A stretch of 14,162 bases of DNA from Clostridia bacterium (GTDB lineage Bacteria; Bacillota; Clostridia; Lachnospirales; Lachnospiraceae), in contig BNZI01000020.1 in NCBI GenBank assembly GCA_026000945.1, forward strand, positions 1 through 14,162, given 5' to 3'. The position numbers and the translations under genes were made by a program. Below are positions 7,920 to 13,837 of the stretch, piece after piece; within the stretch, counting starts at the first letter, position 1, and every line of letters starts with the position of its first letter. Below the pieces are notes generated by a model, which saw only the letters and a list, made by a program, of their open reading frames with translations, was not told the origin of the DNA and searched no databases.

Positions 7920-8726
7920 ATGTTGAAAGATATTACCATTGGGCAGTATTATCCGGTGGATTCTTTTGTTCATCGCTTAGATCCGAGGACGAAGCTCTTT
8001 GCTATGGTGGTTTTTATTTTTTGTTTATTTCTTTGTCATTCTTGGTTAGCTTATCTCATTACCGGGATAGTACTTGGTATCGGTATCTTGCAAGCTAAAA
8101 TACCGATTTCTTATTTATTAAAAGGCTTAAAATCTGTTTTTTTTCTCATCCTTTTTAGTGTTTCTTTAAATCTTTTTTTAACTAGTGGGGAAGTGATTTG
8201 GCAATTTGGTATTTTACGTGTAACAAAAGAAGGGCTTAGCGTTGCTGCTTTAATGTGCATACGTCTAGTTTTCTTGATGTTGGCTTCTTCTTTGATGACT
8301 TTGACTACTACGCCTAACCAATTAACAGATGGTTTAGAAAAAGGATTATCTATTTTAAATAAAATCAAAATACCTGTGCATGAACTGGCAATGATGATGT
8401 CAATCTCTTTAAGGTTTATTCCTATCTTAGTTGAAGAAACAGATAAAATTCAAAAAGCACAAATGGCAAGAGGAGCAAATTTTGAAAAAGGTAATATTAT
8501 TAAACGAGCAAAAAATTTAATTCCCCTTTTTGTGCCCTTATTTATTTCAGCTTTGCGCAGGGCGAGTGACCTAGCTATGGCCATGGAAGTACGCTGTTAT
8601 CGTGGTGGTGAATACCGAACAAAAATGAAACCATTGGTTTATCAGAAGGCTGATTATTTTACTTATGCTTTTTTGGGAATTTTTGCAATAGGAATTGTGT
8701 ATGGCTATGTATGGTGGAAACAATAA
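7920..8726 (+). CDS. ecfT: ECF transporter transmembrane component EcfT
   Basis: The integral membrane scaffold of the ECF transporter, linking the EcfA1-EcfA2 ATPase pair to substrate-binding S-components. It has 268 residues with about five to six hydrophobic segments, concentrated in residues 25-130 and 238-262. The N-terminal signature around HRLDPRTKL is clear. The cytoplasmic coupling helices carry the two Arg motifs that dock into the ATPases: ARG at 183-185 (QMARGANFEKGN) and VRC at 224-226 (MEVRCYRGGEYRT). The second motif is more often ARG, so V and C are substitutions, but the Arg is kept. A good ribosome binding site (AGAGGT) lies inside the end of ecfA2. The 3' end overlaps truA by 26 bases. 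Confidence 0.93.
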   Translation: MLKDITIGQYYPVDSFVHRLDPRTKLFAMVVFIFCLFLCHSWLAYLITGIVLGIGILQAKIPISYLLKGLKSVFFLILFSVSLNLFLTSGEVIWQFGILRVTKEGLSVAALMCIRLVFLMLASSLMTLTTTPNQLTDGLEKGLSILNKIKIPVHELAMMMSISLRFIPILVEETDKIQKAQMARGANFEKGNIIKRAKNLIPLFVPLFISALRRASDLAMAMEVRCYRGGEYRTKMKPLVYQKADYFTYAFLGIFAIGIVYGYVWWKQ

Positions 8727-9492
8727 AAAAAGAGTTGCATTAACAGTATCTTATGAGGGAACAAATTATCATGGCTGGCAAATACAAAAAAATGGGATTA
8801 GTATACAACAAGTACTTACAGAAGCTTTGTCTAAGTTATGTCAGGAGAAAATTTCAGTGATTGGCGCAAGTAGAACGGATGCTGGCGTACATGCTATGGG
8901 AAATGTAGCAATTTTTGATACGTATACACAAATCCCAATGGAGAAATTTGCTTTGGCCATTAACACAAGGTTGCCAGATGATATTGTGGTACAAGAAGCA
9001 AAAATTGTTGCATCAAATTTTCATCCGCACCATTGCCCTTGTCGTAAAACTTATGTTTATACTATTTGTAATCGCATTTTTCCCTTGCCCTTACAGCGTA
9101 ATCAGAGCTATTTTTATCCCCAGAAACTAAATGAAGAAAAGATGAAAGAAGCGGCACAATATTTGCTAGGAGAACATGATTTTACCAGCTTTGTTTCGGT
9201 TAAATCTACAGTGGAAAATAAAGTGAGAATAATTTTTCAAATCAAAATCAAAAGAGAACAAGACTATTTAAGCATAATAATTAACGGAAATGGTTTTTTA
9301 TACAATATGGTTAGAATTTTAGCAGGAAGTTTATTAGAAGTAGGGGCAGGAAAAAAAGAGCCTATTTGGATAAAAGAAGTTTTATTTGCGAAAAATCGGG
9401 AAAAAGCAGGTAAGACACTTCCTCCTCAAGGCTTGTGTTTGTTAAATATTCAATATGATGAATTTTGCAAACTTCCTTCTGTGATGGTATGA
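8701..9492 (+). CDS. truA: tRNA pseudouridine(38-40) synthase TruA
   Basis: Converts uridines 38, 39 and 40 in the tRNA anticodon stem-loop to pseudouridine. The N-terminal signature SYEGTNYHGWQ and the catalytic motif GASRTDAGVHA, with nucleophile D60, are intact. The C-terminal GNGFLYNMVRILAG motif is also present. At 263 residues it is slightly longer than B. subtilis TruA. Possible starts are TTG 8695, ATG 8701 and ATG 8707. AGGA at 8690-8693 is best placed for 8701, so that is used. The gene overlaps ecfT, matching the common ecfA1-ecfA2-ecfT-truA order in Bacillota, although in most genomes this block is joined to ribosomal protein genes rather than to ftsH. Confidence 0.95.
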   Translation: MAMYGGNNKKRVALTVSYEGTNYHGWQIQKNGISIQQVLTEALSKLCQEKISVIGASRTDAGVHAMGNVAIFDTYTQIPMEKFALAINTRLPDDIVVQEAKIVASNFHPHHCPCRKTYVYTICNRIFPLPLQRNQSYFYPQKLNEEKMKEAAQYLLGEHDFTSFVSVKSTVENKVRIIFQIKIKREQDYLSIIINGNGFLYNMVRILAGSLLEVGAGKKEPIWIKEVLFAKNREKAGKTLPPQGLCLLNIQYDEFCKLPSVMV

Positions 9493-9607
9493 TAGATAAA
9501 GCATTTATTTTACGATGAGTGTGTTGACTTATCATACGATGACTGCGAAATCACCTAGGATTGCTACAGAGCGATCATGGTATGTTTTCGGATAATGAAG
9601 GAGCTGA

Positions 9608-11650
9608 ATGATTGTGAAATCAGATGACCAAAATAAAGGAATTTTTTCTGTCTATGCTAAGCTACCTATTTTTCTTTCGTGGTGGATAGTATTGCTTAAT
9701 GGGATATTTTTATGGATTGAGTGGAGAGTGGCTTTAGTCTTTTTATTCCTTTCTATCATTGTTTTAATTGGATCTGTTGTGTGGTATCGCCATCACCGTG
9801 CAATTTTTAATCAGAGTGTAATCAAATATGCTGTAGATTTTTCTCACTTGCAAAAAGAAATGTTTTTTGAAATGAAACTGCCTTATGCGATTTTAAATCG
9901 AGAGGGGAAATTTCTATGGAAAAACCAGGAATTTTCTTTTCTACTTGAACAATCAGATCAGGAAGTAGAGTTTTTAACAGATTTATTTCCAGAGGTTTCT
10001 ATTCAAAAAGTAAAACCAGATGAAGAAGTTCTGTTTTTTGCACAACAAGATGATAAGCATTATCGACTATATGCCCGGGAAATGAATATATCAGACGAAC
10101 AAAATATCTATGTACAGAATTTGGGTGAATCAGTACAAGATTTTATTGGATTACGTGTGTTTGATGAAACAGAGATACTGCTTTATAAACAAAAAATTAA
10201 AGATCAGGAATTAGTCGCCGGTTTATTATACTTAGATAACTATGAGGAAGTGTTAGATAACACAGATGAAGTACGACATTCTTTGCTTATGGCATTGATT
10301 GACCGTAAGATTAACCGATATATTTCGTTAGTATCTGGTATAGTAAAAAAAATGGAAAAGGATAAATATTTTATTGTTATCGAACAAAAATATATTAAAC
10401 AAATTCAAGAAGATCATTTTTCTCTATTAGAAGAAGTAAAAGCGATTAATGTTAGCAAGGGTATGGCTTTTACGATAAGTATTGCCTTGGGGATGAATGG
10501 AGGTTCTTATCCGCAAAATTACCGCTACGCTAGAGCAGCTATGGAAATGGCTTTGGCAAGAGGTGGAGATCAAGCCATCATTAAAGATGGAGGAAACATT
10601 TTATATTATGGTGGAAAATCTCGCACAACAGAAAAAATGACGAGAGTCAAAGCAAGAGTCAAAGCCTATGCGTTAAAAGAATTAATGGATACAAAAGATA
10701 GAGTAATCATTATGGGGCATAAAATCGGTGATATTGACGCATTGGGTGCATCTGTAGGTATATGGCGCATTGCGATTTCTTTAAATAAAAAAGCCCATAT
10801 TGTTTTTGATGATACTACTTCTGCGGCGCGCCCTGTTTTGGAAACATTTTTGCAAGGGGATTATCCGGAAGATATGTTTATTTCAGGAACTCGTGCCAAA
10901 GAATTGGTAGATCAAAATACGATGTTGACAGTGTTAGATGTCAACAAGCCTAGTTATGCGGAAGTACCAGAGTTGTTGGAAAAGGTGAAAACGGTAGTGG
11001 TATTGGATCACCATCGACAAAGCAGTGAAACGATCAATTACGCTGCTTTATCTTATATAGAACCTTATGCCTCTTCGACTTGTGAAATGGTGGCAGAAAT
11101 TTTCCAATACATTCTAGATGGAATTCGAATGAAACCAGCTGAAGCAGATGCGATGTATGCAGGTATTGTAGTAGATACCGATAATTTTGTGAGTAAAACA
11201 GGGGTGAGGACCTTTGAAGCGGCGGCTTTTTTGCGCCGGAATGGAGCGGATGTTGTCCGTGTGCGAAAAATGTTCAGAGAAAAAATGGACAATTATAAAG
11301 CAAAAATGAATGCGGTAAACAATGCAGAAATTTTTAAAAAAGTTTTTGCTATTAGTATATCAATCGGTGACGGTTTGGATAGTCCTACAGTAGTCGGCGC
11401 ACAAGCAGCCAATGAGTTATTGGATATCGTTGGAATTAAAGCCTCTTTTGTACTAACGAAATATAGAAATATGATTTATATTAGTGCAAGGTCAATTGAT
11501 GAAGTTAATGTACAAATTATTATGGAACGTTTAGGCGGAGGCGGGCATTTAAGTACGGCAGGAGCCCAAATTCCTAATTCTACAATAGAAGAGGCAAGAG
11601 AGAAGTTAAAAAGTATTCTTAGTGAAATGATAGAAGAAGGTATATTGTAG
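9608..11650 (+). CDS. gdpP: Cyclic-di-AMP phosphodiesterase GdpP
   Basis: Membrane-bound DHH-family enzyme that hydrolyses c-di-AMP to pApA and so influences potassium and osmotic balance, wall stress and beta-lactam tolerance. It has 680 residues, with two N-terminal membrane spans (about 17-35 and 40-58). A PAS-like domain (about 85-150) and a degenerate GGDEF domain (about 170-310) follow, then the catalytic DHH/DHHA1 module. Metal-binding motifs are present: H371-x3-D375-x-D377 (GHKIGDIDALG), D467-H468-H469 (LDHHRQ), IVVDTDNF, and GGGGHLSTAGAQ in DHHA1. The usual motif reads GHKHPDMD, so the IG pair is a mild departure. ATG 9608 has AAGGAG upstream. The yybS-like membrane gene that often precedes gdpP is missing; instead a 115-base spacer follows truA. 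rplI follows after 29 bases. Confidence 0.96.
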   Translation: MIVKSDDQNKGIFSVYAKLPIFLSWWIVLLNGIFLWIEWRVALVFLFLSIIVLIGSVVWYRHHRAIFNQSVIKYAVDFSHLQKEMFFEMKLPYAILNREGKFLWKNQEFSFLLEQSDQEVEFLTDLFPEVSIQKVKPDEEVLFFAQQDDKHYRLYAREMNISDEQNIYVQNLGESVQDFIGLRVFDETEILLYKQKIKDQELVAGLLYLDNYEEVLDNTDEVRHSLLMALIDRKINRYISLVSGIVKKMEKDKYFIVIEQKYIKQIQEDHFSLLEEVKAINVSKGMAFTISIALGMNGGSYPQNYRYARAAMEMALARGGDQAIIKDGGNILYYGGKSRTTEKMTRVKARVKAYALKELMDTKDRVIIMGHKIGDIDALGASVGIWRIAISLNKKAHIVFDDTTSAARPVLETFLQGDYPEDMFISGTRAKELVDQNTMLTVLDVNKPSYAEVPELLEKVKTVVVLDHHRQSSETINYAALSYIEPYASSTCEMVAEIFQYILDGIRMKPAEADAMYAGIVVDTDNFVSKTGVRTFEAAAFLRRNGADVVRVRKMFREKMDNYKAKMNAVNNAEIFKKVFAISISIGDGLDSPTVVGAQAANELLDIVGIKASFVLTKYRNMIYISARSIDEVNVQIIMERLGGGGHLSTAGAQIPNSTIEEAREKLKSILSEMIEEGIL

Positions 11651-11679
11651 GAGAGTTTGTATAGAAAGGTAAGAGGAGA

Positions 11680-12126
11680 ATGCAAGTTGTACTTTTGGAA
11701 GACGTAAAAACTTTAGGGAAAAAAGGGGAAATTGTAGAAATTAATGATGGCTATGCAAGAAATTTTATTTTACCTAAAAAATTAGGCATAGAAGCAAACA
11801 AACACAATTTAAATGATTTGAAGCTAAGAAAAGAACATGAAAGAAAAGTTGCTTTAGAAAAAAAAGAAGAAGCGCAGGATTTAGCAAATCGTTTACAAGG
11901 AAAAACAATTAAAATTCCAGTAAAAATAGGAGCAGATCAAAGAATTTTTGGTTCAGTTTCTGCCAAAGAAATTGCAAAAGAAGTACAAGAGCAATTAGGA
12001 TTGGAAATTGATAAGAAAAAAATACATTTGGAACATACTATAAAAGATTTGGGAAAACATCAGATTTCAGTTAAATTGCATAGAGAAGTTAATGCCGAAT
12101 TAGATGTAGAAGTAGTTGGAGGATAA
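11680..12126 (+). CDS. rplI: 50S ribosomal protein L9
   Basis: L9 is an elongated large-subunit protein that binds 23S rRNA near the L1 stalk and helps keep the reading frame. The N-terminal domain is unmistakable (MQVVLLEDVKTLGKKGEIVEI, then GYARNFILP). A long charged connecting helix (about 42-75) and the C-terminal RNA-binding domain (about 80-148, with DQRIFGSVSAKEIA and LGKHQISVKLH) follow. The 148 residues equal the usual length. AAGAGGAG at 11671-11678 precedes the ATG closely. In most Bacillota the replicative helicase gene dnaB comes next, but here there is no dnaB: a non-coding structured stretch and a terminator follow. Confidence 0.97.
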   Translation: MQVVLLEDVKTLGKKGEIVEINDGYARNFILPKKLGIEANKHNLNDLKLRKEHERKVALEKKEEAQDLANRLQGKTIKIPVKIGADQRIFGSVSAKEIAKEVQEQLGLEIDKKKIHLEHTIKDLGKHQISVKLHREVNAELDVEVVGG

Positions 12127-12395
12127 GGATAACGGAAAGGGTATAATAAACATAAAACGCTTATTATACCATGGAAGTTTACCACGTTCCCAAGTCGCTC
12201 TAATCACCATAGGTTCAAAAGCGACTTGGCATCTGATCGCTTCAGCTGCAATCCACAGTGGAGAAAAACTCCTGCTGATTAAGCTTCAGTTGATGCACAC
12301 AATTTGATTAGGAAGATGATGTGCAAAACACATTCAAATTGGCGCAACCATGATTTACTTCGTCATGGTTAAATATAGTTTGGGATAAGAACAGT
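12127..12395 (+). other. Gene-free, GC-richer stretch full of inverted repeats after rplI
   Basis: No reliable gene is seen in about 270 bases. Perfect inverted repeats are GGTATAATAA (12140-12149) with TTATTATACC (12161-12170); CCAAGTCGCT (12190-12199) with AGCGACTTGG (12220-12229); TGCACA (12294-12299) with TGTGCA (12320-12325); CAATTTGA (12300-12307) with TCAAATTG (12334-12341); and AACCATGA (12346-12353) with TCATGGTT (12363-12370). The base composition is richer in G+C than the neighbouring genes. It lies between rplI and a plus-strand terminator, so it is probably transcribed as a 3' tail of the gdpP-rplI mRNA or as its own RNA. It could instead be a small non-autonomous repeat element. 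No known riboswitch motif (T-box, cobalamin, lysine, c-di-GMP) was recognised by eye. Confidence 0.5.
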
Positions 12396-12429
12396 AAAGT
12401 GGATGCTTCAGATGAGGTATCCACTTTTT
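12396..12429 (+). terminator. Intrinsic terminator ending the plus-strand block
   Basis: AAAGTGGAT (12396-12404) pairs perfectly with ATCCACTTT (12419-12427), and the inner bases extend the stem through several G-U and Watson-Crick pairs. A run of five T ends at 12429. It closes transcription from gdpP-rplI. Read on the minus strand the tail is TTTACTGT, so it could weakly stop the convergent VOC gene as well. Bases 12430-12545 between it and the VOC stop hold only a CTTCACC/GGTGAAG inverted repeat (12485-12491 and 12522-12528). Confidence 0.8.
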
Positions 12430-12545
12430 ATGTAAAGTTTTATTCGTTAGCAGCGTGCAGATTTACTTCTTAAAACTAGAATTGCTTCACCGTTAAAGCG
12501 AGATATAGTCTGATTTTTATAGGTGAAGACTGCTTGTTTTTGGTT

Positions 12546-12965
12546 TTATTGTGAATGGGAAAGCTGCCAAATGATGCCGTATTTGTCTTGTACTACTCCG
12601 AAAGACTCGCTCCAAAAGGTTTTGTTTAGCGGCATCATTACTGTACCGCCTTCACTCAATGCGGTAAAGATGCGCTGTATTTCTTCTTTATCGTCTGAAC
12701 TTAATGTAGGGCTGATATTGTCTCCCTTGGTAAGCGGCATATCGGAGGGAACATCGCTGAACATGACATGGCAACCAAAAATAGGTATAGAGCTATACAT
12801 GATTTTTTTCTTATCCACATCAGCTACTGAAAAATTTTGATCGGGTGACATTTGATCGTAGGTCATGATGTCCTGTGCTTCAGATTGAAATATTTTTGTA
12901 TAAAATTCCAGAGCCTCGCGGCAATTGCCATCAAAGTTAATGAAAATGGTAAATGTTTTTATCAT
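12546..12965 (-). CDS. VOC superfamily protein, PhnB/glyoxalase-like
   Basis: A 139-residue vicinal-oxygen-chelate fold protein of the PhnB / 3-demethylubiquinone-methyltransferase-like group. The physiological substrate of this group is mostly unknown. The family pattern is clear: an N-terminal strand plus GNCREALEFYTKIF (about 14-27), MPLTKGDNISPTLS in the middle, and a C-terminal block from EGGTVMMPL through KTFWSESFG to KYGIIWQLSH. Many homologues have IMHA near residue 55 where this one has IMYS, so a possible ligand His is Tyr here. The ATG at 12965-12963 has GGAGC about ten bases upstream. It converges on the rplI terminator. It is unrelated in function to the plus-strand genes, and its upstream side abuts a TnpB relic. 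Confidence 0.85.
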   Translation of the reverse strand: MIKTFTIFINFDGNCREALEFYTKIFQSEAQDIMTYDQMSPDQNFSVADVDKKKIMYSSIPIFGCHVMFSDVPSDMPLTKGDNISPTLSSDDKEEIQRIFTALSEGGTVMMPLNKTFWSESFGVVQDKYGIIWQLSHSQ

Positions 12966-12992
12966 TATAATATTTGCTCCTTTTAATTTGTG

Positions 12993-12998
12993 ATTATA
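12993..12998 (-). promoter_or_regulatory. Extended -10 promoter candidate for the VOC gene
   Basis: On the minus strand the sequence reads TGCTATAAT, an extended -10 element, about 28 bases upstream of the VOC start codon. No good -35 lies 17 bases further up, which is tolerated for extended -10 promoters. A second TATAAT (13007-13012) with TTGAAG (13028-13033) has only a 15-bp spacer. Both lie within the 3' end of the TnpB relic. Confidence 0.4.
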
Positions 12999-13037
12999 GC
13001 ATAAACATTATAAAAAGGAAATATTAACTTCAAATAC

Positions 13038-13063
13038 AAAAATGAGCGTAATCCCTCATTTTT
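13038..13063. repeat. 9-bp inverted repeat flanked by A/T runs inside the TnpB relic
   Basis: AAAAATGAG (13038-13046) and CTCATTTTT (13055-13063) are perfect complements with an 8-base loop. Either strand would read as a short hairpin ending in five T. It lies within the end of the tnpB relic, where IS605-family elements carry subterminal hairpins and the guide-RNA (omega/reRNA) 3' part. It may be a remnant of that element end, a weak bidirectional terminator, or chance coding sequence (the same bases encode KNEGLRSFL). Confidence 0.4.
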
Positions 13064-13318
13064 GATATTGATCGCAGCATTTAAGCCACGGTCACAAATC
13101 AACCCACAATCACAAGAATATACCCGTTCTGATCAGGTTAGCTCGGATTTAATCGTACCCGCAACAAGAACATGTTTTGCTTGATGTAAAGCATTTGCGC
13201 TATGAACAGCAATCTACCTAACCGCCTATAGAGTTCTTGCTGTGTTTGGCTAAATTCTTTCTGGGTAAACATTAGAGGTATTGTTGTGAACAACTCCAGT
13301 GCAATACTCATGAGAAAC

Positions 13319-13348
13319 AAAAAAATAATCCGTAAAATTTTACAGATT
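13319..13348 (-). terminator. Second hairpin with T-run downstream of rnpB
   Basis: AATCCGTAAAA (13327-13337) and TTTTACAGATT (13338-13348) form a 22-base palindrome with one mismatch. On the minus strand it is followed by seven T (complement of 13319-13325). It could be a back-up terminator for rnpB transcripts; the stem is AT-rich and weak. The 70 bases between this and the main terminator show only a small TTTACC/GGTAAA hairpin (13402-13417). Confidence 0.45.
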
Positions 13349-13414
13349 AATCATTTTATCAATGAAGACGTTATTTAAATATGTAAGAAGTCGATATCAA
13401 ATTTACCATAAGGT

Positions 13415-13445
13415 AAAAGATAACCGCCGGCAGAACCGGCGGTTA
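13415..13445 (-). terminator. Intrinsic terminator of rnpB
   Basis: TAACCGCCGG (13421-13430) and CCGGCGGTTA (13436-13445) form a perfect GC-rich 10-bp stem with a five-base loop. Read on the minus strand it is followed by TCTTTTA. It begins one base after the predicted mature 3' end of RNase P RNA, as expected for its terminator. Confidence 0.85.
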
Positions 13446-13446
13446 T

Positions 13447-13800
13447 GAGCAAAACGATAAGCCGGATCATGTCGTGAATAGTCATCTATCTAGGCCTGCT
13501 GTTGCCAGCAGGCTCAAGCAACCTACCCGAAAGCAGACGGGCCGCCTTATGCTTTCTGTTTGGTTTTGCTTCGGATGGGGTTTACAGTTACCACTTTTGT
13601 TACCAAAAATGAGGTGGTCTCTTACACCACCTTTCCACCCTTACCTATTATTTAGTCATTGACTAAATAATAGGCGGTATATTTCTGTTGCACTAGCCTT
13701 AGAGTCGCCTCCACCGGATGTTATCCGGCATCCTGCCCTGTGAAGTCCGGACTTTCCTCAGGCTATCAATAAAAAAAGCCTGCGACTATTTATTTTACTC
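13447..13800 (-). ncRNA. rnpB: RNase P RNA, class A
   Basis: The catalytic RNA of ribonuclease P, which removes 5' leaders from pre-tRNA. On the minus strand the hallmark GAGGAAAGTCCGGACT and CACAGGGCAG lie near 13735-13760, followed by GTGCAACAGAAA, GGTAAGGGTG, CGGCCCGT and the 3' block CCTAGATAGATGACTATT. P1 is GAGTAAAAT (5' end) with GTTTTGCTC (3' end); P2 is AATAGTC with GACTATT. The ends are set from P1, giving about 354 bases. The layout follows class A (E. coli-like), not the class B form of Bacillus. P12 is a perfect 14-bp AT-rich hairpin (13644-13657 with 13661-13674). Where E. coli has GGTAAAC in loop L15, this RNA reads TGTAAAC (13581-13586). Confidence 0.95.
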
Positions 13801-13808
13801 ATCGTATT

Positions 13809-13837
13809 ATTATATAGATAGGGTGTTTGATGGTCAA
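13809..13837 (-). promoter_or_regulatory. Sigma-A promoter of rnpB
   Basis: On the minus strand, -35 TTGACC (13837-13832) and consensus -10 TATAAT (13814-13809) are exactly 17 bases apart. The predicted start, about seven bases after the -10, falls at the P1 5' end of the RNase P RNA. The -35 overlaps the stop codon (13836-13834) of the gene upstream, so the two genes abut with no spare DNA. Confidence 0.8.

Larger units (their letters stand above)
12983..13202 (-). pseudogene. tnpB: Frameshifted C-terminal relic of an IS200/IS605-type TnpB
   Basis: Read on the minus strand, 13199-13152 gives CFTSSKTCSCCGYD and then a stop. After a frame change near 13153, the other frame gives IKSELT, a stop, and then SERVYSCDCGLICDRGLNAAINIKNEGL, closing at TAA 12985-12983. 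This is the zinc-finger plus last RuvC motif of TnpB (SSKTCSxCG ... CxxCG ... DRxxNAAINI), RNA-guided nucleases carried by IS605-family elements. At least one frameshift and one in-frame stop break it, and the second finger half is CDC rather than CxxC. The N-terminal and central parts are absent, so it cannot be functional. Bases 13203-13318 may include more degraded TnpB sequence, but I cannot support it. No tnpA or clear element ends are seen. Confidence 0.72.

Noticed and set aside
7883..8098. 71-codon plus-strand frame overlapping ecfA2 and ecfT
   Set aside because: An out-of-frame shadow of two genes with strong family matches.
12116..12307. 63-codon plus-strand frame starting inside rplI
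   Set aside because: It starts within the last codons of L9 without a good ribosome binding site and crosses the palindromes of the structured island. No family is recognised.
12523..12840. 105-codon plus-strand open frame
   Set aside because: Antisense to the VOC gene, whose minus-strand protein matches a known family from end to end.
13138..13320. 60-codon minus-strand open frame
   Set aside because: It covers the zinc-finger part of the TnpB relic in the wrong frame. The KTCSCCG signature is in another frame, so this frame is chance.
12127..13446. CRISPR array
   Set aside because: No regularly spaced direct repeats are present; the repeats seen are single inverted pairs.
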